64,000 nt of DNA from Glycine soja (GCF_004193775.1 NC_041008.1:42751136-42815135); one strand, 5' to 3'; positions 45,950 through 56,878 are shown, numbered from the stretch's first letter. Translations and numbers: made by a program. Notes: generated by a model from the letters alone, not told the origin.

Positions 45950-47221
45950 TGTTAGAAATAATGGCGCATGAAACCACAAACCAAGAGGGGGGTTGAATTG
46001 GTTTTAAAACAATTTTATACCCAAATCATAGGTATTTTTGCAAAACCTTTTCCTTTAATCCAATTAATCCAAGAGAGTAAGATATATTGTAAACACACTT
46101 ATGTTTTCTTTTAACATAGATTATGGTTTAAACAAAGATACCAAGCAAATTACAAAAGCCAAGTGTTAAGAACCTTAATTGATAAGCAATAAAGAGTTGA
46201 AGGGATAGAGAAAAAGATGCACACACAATTTATACTAGTTCGATTTCTAGGAAATCCACATCCAGTTAATCCATAGTAACACATTAGGATCTTTCCACTA
46301 TAATCTTTGAGTTACAACCAAACTCACAAATAAATGCATACCATAAATGCCTAAACTCTTGAAAACCTATAAAGAACTAAACCTACATGTAGAAAACCCA
46401 TTATATGCACACCATTAAGAAACCTACTCAATGATAATAAAAATAAAAAAACGCAAATTAAGGAAAGATTTCACCAAATATTGTGAAAGTCTAAAAACAT
46501 TTTCTTTATAGTATCCACTTTTCTTCATGATCATTAGCAAAGATCCATTGCACCTAATGTACTATGATGTTTTCAAATAAGGATGAAAGTGGTGATGGCA
46601 CTTAAACTTTATGAAGTTCTCTCAATGAAAATCACAATGTAAAATATGAGAAAAAGTGTCACACCCGAAGTCCTTTGAAAAACTCAATGTTATAGCCTCA
46701 TAACAGATATAGTCGATTGTCCCGTATAGATAGTCGACTAAATTGTTCTTTGCATCACCTAGATTTCCTGATGAACAAATAGTCGATTATATTACCATAT
46801 AGTCGACTATTTTGTGAAAACAAAAACTCATGAAACCCAATATAATCGATTAGATACTAAGTATAGTCAATTAAATGCGAATGAACCCCAATTCTAAAAA
46901 AATAAAAGATTAATTTAATCTAGTATATCAGTATAGAGTCAATTATAATGATGCAAAGTTGAAACTTAGTGATTTCAAAAGCTAAGTTACGAGAGTTTCA
47001 ACTCTTTAAGGCTAACAACCATGAATTAATGCAATGTCAATCATTTTGAACATGTTGAATTACATCTCCTGGTCTAGGATGCATATATGCATGATATCAC
47101 ACACAATTAAGCAATAAAGCAATAAAAATCATCCTAATCAAATAGTGTTTATAAATTTTACAACTCATCATCAACAAAACACTAAGAATTACAAAGTCTT
47201 CATAAACCCTTCATGTTTACA
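45950..47221 (-). repeat. 5' LTR of the copia element (TAGTCGACTA-type)
   Basis: About 1.27 kb, ending (on the - strand) TTATTTCTAACA just before the primer-binding site and starting TGTAAACATG. It shares its whole layout with the solo LTR at 47538-48747, including CCAAGAGRGGGGTTRATTGG near the end and GTCTAGGATGCATATATGC near the start. It carries ATAGTCGACTAT-like palindromes at about 46700-46815. Confidence 0.85.
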
Positions 47222-47226
47222 TGTCT

Positions 47227-47532
47227 AGAAAATCTCTTAAACAATGTATTAACCTCATGTCTTAGAGTTAAGTCCCCCTAAGAGTCGCTCATATCATCTG
47301 AACTACAAAAGGATAACATCTTCTAATGTACATGAATAGACTTCAAGGGAATGAAGCGATAGATATTGATAAATCTAGCAAGTTCACAGGCACATGGTAG
47401 ACAGTGAGCAACTCTATGCAGCCACAAGCAGAGTTGTCAATACCTACGGTGTCAACTTGTTTCAACTCATGGAAAATTATGTTTTGTACTTCTCTTGATA
47501 CAAAGCCAGGTATCTTCTTATATACCAGGGTA
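47227..47532 (-). pseudogene. MULE segment 3: C-terminal SWIM-like region
   Basis: Reads PGFVSREVQNIIFHELKQVD, VGIDNSACGC and SIHVHWKMLSF. The CGC start of the SWIM zinc finger is kept, but the GLPCAC half is replaced (YHVPVN). It continues as EVNTLFKRF up to the LTR element at 47221. One frameshift separates it from segment 2 across the solo LTR. Confidence 0.8.
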
Positions 47533-47537
47533 TTAAA

Positions 47538-48747
47538 TGTTATAAATAATGGAAAGAATTATCTTAAACCAAGAGAGGGGGTTAATTGGTTTCCAAATTG
47601 ATTTATGACCCCAAATGAAAACTTTTTGCAAATACTTTTCTTAGTCCTAGAGATTTAGGTGTGTCACAAATACTCTTTGATTCTTTAAACTCAATCAAAC
47701 ACTTACCCAAATATGAACAACAATTATTTAAAACTCAAAGGATAAGAAACTTATGCAAGAAGCAAAACAAGATATTAAAGTTTAAAGGAAAAAATGCTCA
47801 CAACAATTTATAATGGTTCGGTTTCAAACAAATCTACATCCATTTGATCCAAGTAATTCACTTGAATCTTTCCATTATAACCTTTTGAGTTACAAACAAA
47901 CTCACAAGCAAATATGCACCACAAATTCCTATCTAAACCTACATGTAATAAACCCACTACATGCACACTATTGAGAAATCTACTCAATGAAAACGAAAAT
48001 TAGAAACACAAATTTGTGAAGAATGTGAAAGTTTTGAAATACTTCCTATGTAGCCTCGAACTACTCTTCATTATCCATGCCAAGATCCATTGAATCCATG
48101 TGAAATAATGTTTTTAGTCAAGAATCAAGGTGGTGGTGACACTCTAAGGTTTTTAGAAACTCTCTTAGTGAAAACACAATGAAAATGGTGTCACACCAAA
48201 GTCCTTCGAAACTCATTCTTGTAGCCTCAAAACTAAAATAGTCGATTGTGCCATAGAGATAGTTGACTAAATTTTTCTTCACATCACCTGGGTTTTCTGA
48301 AAAACAAATAGTCCATTATATCACCATTTACTTGACTGTTTGTGAATCTGAAAAACTTCTTCAGAACCAAATAATCAACTCGACACTTAAGATAGTTGAC
48401 TATCTGCGAGTTGTTCTCAATTATGAGAATTCAAAGGCTCGATATAGCCAACTATAATAGCATATAGTCGATTGTCATGATGTAGAGTGGAAACTTAGTG
48501 ATTTTGAAAAATAAGTTAAGAATTTCAACTCTTTAAGGCTTAAGATCTATGATCAATGCAATGATCAACATGTAGAGTAATATTGATATACTTCTCCTTG
48601 TCTAGGATGCATGTATGCATGATTTACCACACACATTCAAGCATTTTAAGTATAAACAAACATCCTAATAATGACTAAGGTTCCATAATACAGATACATT
48701 ATCAAAATAAACCGAGTCTTCATTTTCATCTACTCTTTATGTTTACA
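47538..48747 (-). repeat. Solo LTR with perfect TTAAA target-site duplication
   Basis: Starts TGTTATAAATAATGG and ends CTCTTTATGTTTACA in window orientation (TG...CA), 1210 bp, flanked by TTAAA at 47533-47537 and 48748-48752. It is related to the 5' LTR at 45950-47221. It splits the MULE coding sequence between the RLKRLL/LQHMEIK helix and the C-terminal region. No internal sequence remains, so the two LTRs of the original element recombined. Confidence 0.92.
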
Positions 48748-48752
48748 TTAAA

Positions 48753-49976
48753 CATGTGTTCAACCACATTTATGCTTTTCTCAAACAAAGTCTTTAATTT
48801 CCATATGTTGCAATATACGCATGTTATTCATTGCATTCCAACAACTACACAAATATCTAATGCTATCACAAAGCAACCTCTTCAATCTCACATGCTCGCC
48901 TTCAACTCTTTTATGCAACAAATTGTAATGTAAAAAATTATTTAATATTAAATAATCAATGTCAAAGTAATTATGCAATTCAACAAATTTATGTACCTAT
49001 TTGTTGTGTTTTCAAGTTGCATGATCTGATTAGCCGATGCTTGTATACAAACATCTCATTAAAAGGCATCAACCATGTATTATGAACATATTCAACAAAT
49101 ACTTTGAAAACACCATTTTGAGAAGATTTTCAAACATTCATTATATGATTCCTCATTTGGAGATTGCAACAATAATTCCCAAGTATCCATGACATTTTGC
49201 CACTCTTTAGTCTTCTTCACATGGATTTTTCATTTTGCGATATCATTCTTTATGATGTGGAATAGACATAACAAGTTGGTTGAAGAAGGAAGCATAGTCT
49301 CCAATGCATTCATTAAAGAAAGATCCATATCAATGATAATAACCCAAGGCAATATATCATCTTTCACAAATTTTTTTTGCACCTTACTTAAAGCCCATTC
49401 AAAATTATTCATTCTCTTAGAACTTAAATAAGCAAAGGCAACATCGAAAGTCATGTTTATTTAAGTGATAGCAATGATTTCCAAATAGAGTTAGACAATA
49501 TTTGTTTGTCTTATAAGTTGTATAAAAAATCAACATTTTTGGAATTGAACTCAGGAGTTTGATGGAATTTGAATGTGCCTAAAATATATCTTTGACAATA
49601 TCTTCATTGTTCAACAGTCTAAATCAGTAAACATATTTGTCGCATTCTATCAACTTCATGAGATGTATTTTTGTTCTTAGACCCTTTTGATCGTGAGTCG
49701 CAATGATATTTATGACATTTATTGTATATGGTTTTGATGGTGCTAAAATTTTTGGATATTGATCTTTGATTTGATTGTCAACAAAATTTGATCAAGCTTC
49801 ACCATGTTTTTGGTCAATTGGTTAACCATAATTTTTTCTTCACTACTTAACCGACCAACATATGAATAACCAAGCAATGTTGCCATAACTTTATGGTTAT
49901 GATCAAACCATATTATGCAATAAGTTTTCATCCTAAGGTTCTCACAAAATTCCTTTTTAATTTAAAACGACATTGT
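48753..49976 (-). pseudogene. MULE segment 2: transposase catalytic domain
   Basis: From the top: HNHKVMATLLGYSYVGRL and LTKNMVKLDQILL (49931-49760); a DIVKDIF/SIKLL stretch near 49590; the YKTNKY strand near 49500, where the preceding catalytic Asp is changed to Tyr; MTFDVAFAYL (49454); the second-Asp block VIIIDMDLSLMNAL and LLCLFHIIKND (49350-49235); WELLLQSPNEE near 49160; RVEGEHVRLKRLL (48900); and WNAMNNMRILQH. This is the MULE transposase domain (PF10551 type) with several frameshifts and stops. Confidence 0.92.
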
Positions 49977-49988
49977 TAACTTCTTGGT

Positions 49989-50366
49989 AAGTGTACCAAT
50001 TTGTCAAAATAATATTAAAATGGTAAGACCGAATGTCGAGTCCACAGGGACTTTGATTGTGCTTAGAGTTTGTATGTAGTGAATTTTAAGCAACAAAATA
50101 ACTAAAAGTAGATATATTTCATAATTAAAGTGCAGAAATGTAAACTTCAACAACGATAAAGGATATAAAAATCGAGCAAGTGTACCAATTTATCAAAGTA
50201 ATATTAAAATGGTAAGACTGAGTGTCGAGTCCACGTGAACTTTGATTATGCTCAGAGTTTGTATATATGAAATTTTAAGCAACGAAATGACTAAAAGTAG
50301 ATATATTTCATAATTAAAATGTAGAAATGTAAACTTCAACAATGATAAAGTACATAAAAATAGGGC
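49989..50366. repeat. 189-bp tandem duplication
   Basis: AAGTGTACCAATTTGTCAAA at 49989 and AAGTGTACCAATTTATCAAA at 50178 start two copies that remain clearly similar to their ends (…ATAAAAATCGAGC and …ATAAAAATAGGGC). Confidence 0.9.
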
Positions 50367-50526
50367 AAGGTGTTAAAGACAAGAAAAACAAACACTTAGG
50401 TGTGGAAGGTGATATTTAGTGCAAATTTTTGTGGAAATGTTGGGTGCTTGGCCTACCAAAATTACTCTTGATGCAATGTAAATGATTTTTCACCATTTAA
50501 AGTTATTCCAACTATTACCTTCACCA

Positions 50527-52174
50527 ACTAAACTACTCTAACCATGATTCCTCATGAGAAAGAGCCTAAATCACTTAATTTCACTCTTAATCCCTTAAGA
50601 TCTAAATCACTCTTAATTTCACTCTTAACCAAGCTTAAGAAGCAAAGCTTCTAAGCTTATTTTGATGATGCCAAAGACTTAAGTCAAGAATCAAGATTCA
50701 AGCAAGTGTTTCAAGAATCAAAGAGTCATTCAATCAAGAATCAAGATTCAAGTGAAGAATCAAGAAAAGACTCAAGATATGCAAGAACATCAAGAAAAGC
50801 ATCAAGATAAGTATAAAAAGATTTTTTCAAAGAAAAGATTGAATAGCACAATTTGTCCAAAAGAATTTTTCAAAGAAAAATCTTTTACCAGATTTTTTAC
50901 TCTTTGGTAATCAATTACCATAAGACAGTAATCGATTACCATGGGCATGTAATCGATTACCATTATTTTTTAACGTTGGATTTCAAATTTCATGAGTCGC
51001 AACTTGTGAGAAAACATTTTCAAACTTTTGTAATCGATTATACAACATTTGTAATCGATTGCCAGTGTTTCTAAATGTTGGTTTTCAAATCTAAACATGA
51101 AGAGTCACAACTATTGATGTGTAATCGATTACACTATAATAGTAATCAATTACTAGTGACTGGTTTTGAAAAATATATTGCCAAGAGTCACAATTTTTAA
51201 AAGTGACTGGTTTTTGAAGAATTTGCCAAGAGTCACAACTTTTAAAGTGACTAGTTTTGAAGAGAGTCACAACTTTTAAAGTGACTAATTTTGAAGAGAG
51301 TCAAAACTTTTAAAGTGACTAATTTTGAAGAAATTGCCAAGAGTCACAACTTTTAACATGATTTCTTCAAGAGCCATCAAATGGCTATAAATATGTGACC
51401 ATGGCACAAATTTCAAGAAGAACATTTTTACTGAATTATTCTCAACATCTTTCTAAGAGTTTTTGTTTAATACTTACTTTGTCAAGAAAAGTTCATTGGG
51501 CAAAAACTTGTGCTATCCTATTTTCCTCTCCTTCTCCATTCTTACAAAAAGCTTTTCAAGAACCGTACTCTTGGTGACTGTTTTCAAGAGAAGGTCTTCT
51601 TGGTTGATCACTGGACTCAAAAGACTAACCACTTTTGGGTTCATTGTAAGAAGTGGGTATAACTTCTTGGTTGATCATTGGACTCAAAAGACTAATCACT
51701 TTTGGGTTCTTTTCAAGAAGTAGGCATACATTCTTGGTTGTAATCATTGAACACAAAGGAGGGGATTTCTTTGTGGTTCATTGCTTGTAAAGGATTTTAC
51801 AAGGATAGTGGAAATCTCAAGCGGGTTGCTTGGGGACTAGATGTAGGTACGGATTGTGACCGAACCAAGATAAATCTGGTTTTGCATTCTCTCTTCCCTT
51901 ATCTCTTTTACTTTCTGTTGTCTTTATATTTCCGCAAGTTATTTTCCTTCATTTATTATTTCAGTAACTTATTAACAAAGAAATAATTGAATCTAGGGAA
52001 TAATTAAGAAAGGGAAAATTTCAATTAGAAATAGTCAATGAAATCTTAATTCACCCCCTCCCCTTCTTAAAATTTCTAAGGCCACTTGTCCAACACTAAA
52101 CTACTCTAACCATGATTCCTCATGTGAAAGAGCCTAAATCACTTAATTTCACTCTTAATCCCTTAAGATATAAA
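50527..52174. repeat. 80-bp direct repeats flanking the nested LTR unit
   Basis: ACTAAACTACTCTAACCATG… at 50527-50606 recurs at 52095-52174 with only two visible differences. The LTR unit lies exactly between the copies. Confidence 0.9.
50607..52094 (+). repeat. LTR unit with paired palindromes, nested
   Basis: Contains TTTTGATGATGCCAAAGAC (50660), repeated CAAGAATCAAGATTCAAG words, paired GTAATCGATTACC palindromes (50908-51160), five or so copies of a GAGTCACAACTTTTAAAG unit (51183-51350), a possible TATAAATATG promoter (51384), a 75-bp duplication (51597-51725) and the shared 3' end GGCCACTTGTCCAACA (52079-52094). Confidence 0.8.
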
Positions 52175-52522
52175 CTAAATAATTTGTTTTGAGAATAAAA
52201 ATGCATAAATAAGGCTAAATAACACCATTCTATCCCTAGACATGGATTGCCTAGAAGCTCCTTCAAGTTCTTAGGGTAAAAACATTTCTCAATCATTAAA
52301 ATCCTATAACATACATGTGAATGGATGATCAAACCATAAACAAAGCAATAAACTTAGAAAGAAAGCAATAATATTAAAATAACATTAAATGTATAGTAAA
52401 GATCATTACATCAAAGAGTGTTTGGTATCCAAGCCCCCAACAATGGGTAATTTAGCCTCTCATAGTCATGAGAGGCTAGAAAACAAAGATGAAACAAACA
52501 AAATGGAAGAAGAGCTCCAAAG

Positions 52523-52788
52523 TGAGTGACTTTGGCTCTATTTCGTGCCCTTGCTGACTAACTCCCTCCGAAAGCACAATCATGTGCCCTTTTATATTCT
52601 TCAAAACATCGCATAATCATGCTTTTCAAAAATGACTATGCGTTAAGCTTGCATGTGAGTGAGTTTGGCTCTATTTCGTGCCCTTGTTGACTAACTCCCT
52701 CCAAAAGCACATTGTCACCTTTTTACATTCTTCAAAACACTGCACAATCATGCTTTTTGAAAATGACTGTGTGCTAAGACTGCATGTG
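52523..52788. repeat. 133-bp tandem duplication
   Basis: TGAGTGACTTTGGCTC at 52523 and TGAGTGAGTTTGGCTC at 52656 begin two copies, both running to AAGMNTGCATGT. Confidence 0.9.
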
Positions 52789-53134
52789 CGCGCTAATCTC
52801 ACATGCAAAATATTGTTGGCTTTAGTGATGATGCGCTAAGCCTCCAAATGTGTGCTTAGAGCACATGCACGATACAACTGGCTTCCAACTTGGCTTCTCG
52901 TGTTGAGTGCACTACTCCAATTCTTCAACATCTTCCAGACCTCTGCTGCTATGTCCATCTCTACAAAAAAGTTAAACCAAAACATTGTGAATTCACTAAT
53001 TTTAGCATTCTCTGGATAAAAACTTAGAAAAAGCTAAATTCCTCTCTTTTTAAATCAAAAGAAGCCTTAAAAGAGAAGAAATTAAATAATTGTCATATAA
53101 TTTAAATGTACAAATTAAGTATGCACAACAATTA

Positions 53135-53620
53135 TCAAACACCCACATTTTCTGGTTCCGATGGTCTTGCACACTAAATTGTCTTTGTATTGTTTGTACT
53201 TTTTTCCCCTCTTTTCGTAACCCAATACAATGTATGTTTTTTTACTTGCTTTTGACTTTTGAATCATAACCACAAACCTGTGCTCCTTTCTCACACGTTG
53301 AGCCAAATTTAATAAATCATCACTTGAAAAACCTAAAAGAATAAAAAAATCACGAAGTAACAAAACACAATGCTTCACAAAACATAGACATATAAAAGTC
53401 ATGAAATATACCTCATTAGTAATGAAATAACTAGAAAAGTCAAGATAGTTAGGTTGCAGCTGCATATCAATGTCATCACCACCCATATTTTCATCATTAT
53501 CATTCCCCAAACCAGTATCATTAGGCTCAACTCCATATAAAAGGTCGGGTTGGTAAAAGAAACCTTAGCTTCCATCATCCATATTTTTCCATCCAGTTGG
53601 CATTGCAACCTCGTCAAATA
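53135..53620 (-). pseudogene. MULE segment 1: N-terminal FAR1-like DNA-binding region
   Basis: Two exons joined over a 79-bp GT-AG intron (53411-53333). Exon 1 is acidic, ending SYFITNE. Exon 2 reads VFSSDDLLNLAQRVRKEHRF, LGYEKRGKKYKQYK and TGTRKCGC, the zinc-binding layout of FAR1/WRKY-GCM1-type DNA-binding domains of MULE proteins. One stop interrupts the acidic N-terminus. The frame is cut at KCGC by the LTR insertion and resumes near 49960. Confidence 0.85.
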
Positions 53621-53689
53621 TAAAAGTATTTCAATCCATTGTCCTACAAAATCAAGAGAAAAAACTAGTTATTTTTTTTTAAAATTGCT

Positions 53690-53995
53690 TGCGGCATAAT
53701 TTGCAACACAATTAAAATCCTGCTTTCGTTGTATTGCAATTTTCGTTACACAACAAAAATACGATTTTGTTGTGTTGAAAATTGGTCCCAAAATGAAATC
53801 GTGACTTTGTTGTGTTATAGAAATTGTAACACATGGGGGAATTTGAAACACAACAAAATCACTATTCCATTGTGAGGTGATTTTAACAACACAATAGAAT
53901 CGTGATTCTGTTGGATTGCCAAGAAAATAAAAATAAAAATGAAATCACTATTCTATTATATAAATTGCACAACGAAATCATGATTCCATTGAGTT
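53690..53995. repeat. Palindromic subterminal repeats of the MULE
   Basis: At least five variants of ACAACAaAATCRTGATTYYRTTGTGTT (lower-case positions variable) spaced 40-70 bp apart, such as CACAATAGAATCGTGATTC at about 53890. Similar words occur inside the other end (43515-43640, for example GAATCATGATTTTGTTATG). Confidence 0.75.
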
Positions 53996-54188
53996 GACAA
54001 ACATGGATAAAAAATGCCTACACAAGGGAGAGATTCATGAGGGAACTAGGGAAGAGAAGGAATAGAAAGGAGGAAGAAAAAAGAAATAAAAGGTGGGTGG
54101 GTACCAATATTGGAGGAAAGGATATTTTAATCTTTGTGTGAAGATGGTATGGCCGATAGCAATTGTGGAGGGGCCAATAGCAATTCCC

Positions 54189-55470
54189 AAGAAAGACAAA
54201 GAGTGATGGTTTTAGATGGATTTACAAAGAATCTGTTGACAGGTCTCTTGCCTAGAGTTTTTATCCACTATATTTGATTTGATGTCACAAATTGACGCGT
54301 GTAGTGTTTTGTATTAAACGGGAACATGGCCCATCAAAGTGGCATGAAGGGCCACCACTTTAGGTTTACAACAACTTGGTCGCCAATTAGGTCGTAGGAT
54401 GCAATGAGGTTGGGGACCCATGGGTGTGCATATAGGGTCTTAAGAGATTGAAGCAACTAAAAGAGTAGTGTAGAAAATACACGGTTCTGTCACATGATTG
54501 GGCACTTTACTGTCTATTCTTTGTGGATGGGTTCAATAACTATTGGGAAGGTGTTTATTGTCATTTGCTACATTGGCTTGTAGCTTGGCACTCATGGGTT
54601 TTATAGCTATTCTAATGTACTGCAATGGTGGTTGGAGTCTTGAGTGCTCAATTTAAGTATCCTTGTTAATAAAAAAAATTACTTATAAAAAAAAATAAAG
54701 AGTGCTTATTTGACGACTTATGAGATGTCCTAATTCTCCTATTTATATTGGTGACACAAAATTCTCCTATTTAGATTGATTAAAGGGATCAAGATTTTTA
54801 AATATCGTTGACCTGTTTGTTACTCTTGCAAATTGTAACTTTGAGGATTTGGAAAATTCCACCAGAAAATAACTAATTTTATTAAACTACACCAAAATTA
54901 AAGATTTTAGATGTTGCAATTCTATCATAAATAATGGATCAATGAATTTGAAAGTTATGAGGGAATCTTTATTCTAGCATCTCATGAGTTGCAGAGTATT
55001 TAGTATTTATAATATTTCAATTTTTTTTGTAATACGCATATTTTATTATATTAAATAACTCAATTGATTTTTTTCTTAGTAACTCTAATAGGTTTCTTAA
55101 ATGGATCCAGCAATTTATTTCACCTTTTATATTTTATTATTCATCTCAAAATTTCAATTTAATATATTTTTATATCAATTTTAAATGCATATGTAAAGGA
55201 ATGCATCATCTTGCCAACGTAAGTTTGCATCCCCACAAATGGTCACAAAAACATACTTAGTTTGCTTTGATAATTTATTGGCAAAGTTAAAAATATAGTT
55301 TACACCCCAATACCTTACCCTTACAACCATGTATATCTGCAAAGTGGGTATGGTCTAAGATTTCAGGTGTGAAAAAATAAGGGTTCTTAGCAACAGACGT
55401 TTAAAGATTTTCATTGCCACCTGCTCTGCAAGTAGGACTATAGTACTATAAAAAAACGCATCGTAGCTAT
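54189..55470. other. Intergenic DNA between the MULE and the viral fragment
   Basis: No gene is recognised. The part at 54200-54660 is less AT-rich and ends in TTAATAAAAAAAATTACTT followed by an A-rich run, as retroposed sequence often does, but no coding match was found. From 54700 the sequence is AT-rich. Confidence 0.4.
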
Positions 55471-55473
55471 TAA

Positions 55474-55905
55474 TTAAGGGCTCTTCAAAATCTTTTATTG
55501 TTATTAGCTCTCGATAGACATCGCGATATAAATAATAATAATAACTCTAGTAACAAATTTTTGATAAAATCTTTTGAAGATTTATCTGAAACCTTAGACA
55601 ATTTAACAAAAACACAAAATTTGTTGTTTAACAAAATACAAATATTAGAAAATAAAATTAACGATATTTTGAATATTCTCAAAACTAAGGACCAACAAAT
55701 TCGTTTATCTACAAACGAACTAGATAAAATTACAACACAGCTTTCCAAACTTGACTTAGGAAAGACAAGAGCCAGATTTCTACAAAATTCATTTTGGCAA
55801 AACCTAGAAAATGAGGACAATACCATTCACCGGAACCTCACAAACAGTCTCAGGACACAATCCTGTTACAGAATCCATAAACCAATCTCCTGGAATCTTA
55901 GATAG
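55474..55905 (+). pseudogene. Endogenous caulimovirid: coiled-coil, virion-associated-protein-like ORF, 5'-truncated
   Basis: An open frame of about 140 codons with no ATG anywhere in it, so its true start is lost or lay further upstream. It is Asn-, Lys- and Leu-rich with heptad spacing over most of its length, as in small virion-associated proteins of badnavirus-like plant pararetroviruses. It overlaps the next frame by 95 bp in a different phase, an arrangement known from that group. Identification depends on this context; alone the sequence would only be a coiled coil. Confidence 0.55.
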
Positions 55906-56878
55906 ATTCTTTAGAAGGACAAATTCTCGAACCAGACAACTGGAACAAATAGTAGATATAGAATCCAATGTTGATATTGGATCAAATTCTAGGATAGACT
56001 CCCTTAATCCTAGACAATTATATAACCTAAATTGGCTGGCCTCGGATAGAACTAGCCTATACAGATACAGAAGGATTGATGATTTTCATCTCCCTGACAG
56101 AAGACATGAGATTATCAGATTAATCTCTGAACAAACAGGACGACAACTCCTAAATACAAATAGAAGATATGTACACGTAGGACTAATCGCCATAGGTGTC
56201 AGGTCTCTAACAAGATCCTTCGTAGGAGCTAAAGCTTTTGTAGTACTCTTTGATCAAAGGTTTAGAGATAATAACTCTCAAGCCATAATAGGGATGATAG
56301 AAATAGATCTAAATCAAACGGTTTCCCTGATCTATATTGCCCCTAATTATACAATGAACCTTAGTGACTTCATACAAAATATAAACCTAGAAGTCCAAAC
56401 AATAGGGTTTGGAAGAAATTTTGAGGGGCATAACTTGCACTTAGATATTACCTTCATTGGTAGAATAAGTGACCAAATATCCCCAAGATACAGGATAAAC
56501 ACTAATCCTTTGGTAACAACCCTATCATCAGATGGAATTCAATTTTTGCCACCAGAAATTTTTGATTCCTCCATAAACCAAAATAATCAATGGCAAACAC
56601 ATATTGATGCCGGATCCTCTAGGAGTGCAATAACTACTCCTGCTTCTGCCATAATAACAAATAGAAGAAATAGTCTTTCAGTAAGATTTACTGATTATGA
56701 AGACATACAAAATCCCCCAGAAGAGGAAATGGAACCCTCTAGAATGTCCATGATGAACTTATGGCATTGTTCATATTTTGAATCATACATTCCTTATGAG
56801 GAACACAAACAACCCGGAATATCTTTCCTAGAAGAAACTCACCTTTCCCAAAGGCTTCTTAAAGTAGTTGAAAAATGA
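55811..56878 (+). CDS. Endogenous caulimovirid: movement-protein-like N-terminal part of a polyprotein
   Basis: 355 codons open from ATG 55811. The region at about residues 105-260 has the strand pattern and spaced Gly/Asp residues of the 30K-superfamily movement domain at the start of badnavirus-type polyproteins, which in the living virus widens plasmodesmata. The N-terminal 100 residues are Arg-rich; the C-terminus is acidic. After TGA at 56876-56878 the same frame stays open for about 30 codons more before a stop, so the TGA is probably an old lesion. The capsid, protease, RT and RNase H regions are absent: the copy is cut by an LTR unit at about 56975. It is an incomplete, non-infectious remnant. 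The family call is by pattern, not by database search. Confidence 0.7.
   Translation: MRTIPFTGTSQTVSGHNPVTESINQSPGILDRFFRRTNSRTRQLEQIVDIESNVDIGSNSRIDSLNPRQLYNLNWLASDRTSLYRYRRIDDFHLPDRRHEIIRLISEQTGRQLLNTNRRYVHVGLIAIGVRSLTRSFVGAKAFVVLFDQRFRDNNSQAIIGMIEIDLNQTVSLIYIAPNYTMNLSDFIQNINLEVQTIGFGRNFEGHNLHLDITFIGRISDQISPRYRINTNPLVTTLSSDGIQFLPPEIFDSSINQNNQWQTHIDAGSSRSAITTPASAIITNRRNSLSVRFTDYEDIQNPPEEEMEPSRMSMMNLWHCSYFESYIPYEEHKQPGISFLEETHLSQRLLKVVEK

Larger units (their letters stand above)
44448..47221 (-). mobile_element. Ty1/copia element, internally deleted, inserted in the MULE
   Basis: On the - strand it starts TGTAAACATG (47221) and ends AAGATTCA (44448), flanked on both sides by AGACA (47222-47226 and 44443-44447, TGTCT in window orientation). 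It has a full 5' LTR, a primer-binding site, a gag frame and then, without pol, a short LTR-start-like piece (GTTTTGATGATAAC near 44613). The left flank may involve repair-derived filler (see findings), so the target duplication there is suggestive rather than certain. Confidence 0.7.
49977..53134. mobile_element. LTR-type insertion in the MULE, itself carrying a nested LTR
   Basis: It starts TGTTAACTTCTTGGTAAGTG (49977 region in + orientation), wording I know from LTRs of plant gypsy-type elements, and ends CAATTATCA at about 53134. The MULE coding sequence continues on both sides (KCGC at 53135, FKLKRNFV at about 49960). Inside are a 189-bp tandem duplication (49989-50366), a 133-bp tandem duplication (52523-52788) and the nested unit 50607-52094. 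No protein-coding part is recognised. Confidence 0.65.
43400..54188 (-). mobile_element. Large MULE with FAR1-like transposase and OTU-like domain, broken by nested LTR elements
   Basis: The outer ends GGGAGTTGTTATTGGCCC (43400) and, inverted, GGGAATTGCTATTGGCCC (54188 leftwards) match at 16 of 18 positions. Between them, on the - strand, lie collinear pieces of one transposase-type protein: N-terminal DNA-binding part 53620-53135, MULE core 49976-48753, C-terminal SWIM-like part 47532-47227 and OTU-like part 44446-44040. Insertions between them: 49977-53134, 47538-48747 and 44448-47221. Palindromic subterminal repeats occur inside both ends. No 9-bp target duplication survives (CATAAAAAA versus AAGAAAGAC). 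Confidence 0.8.
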
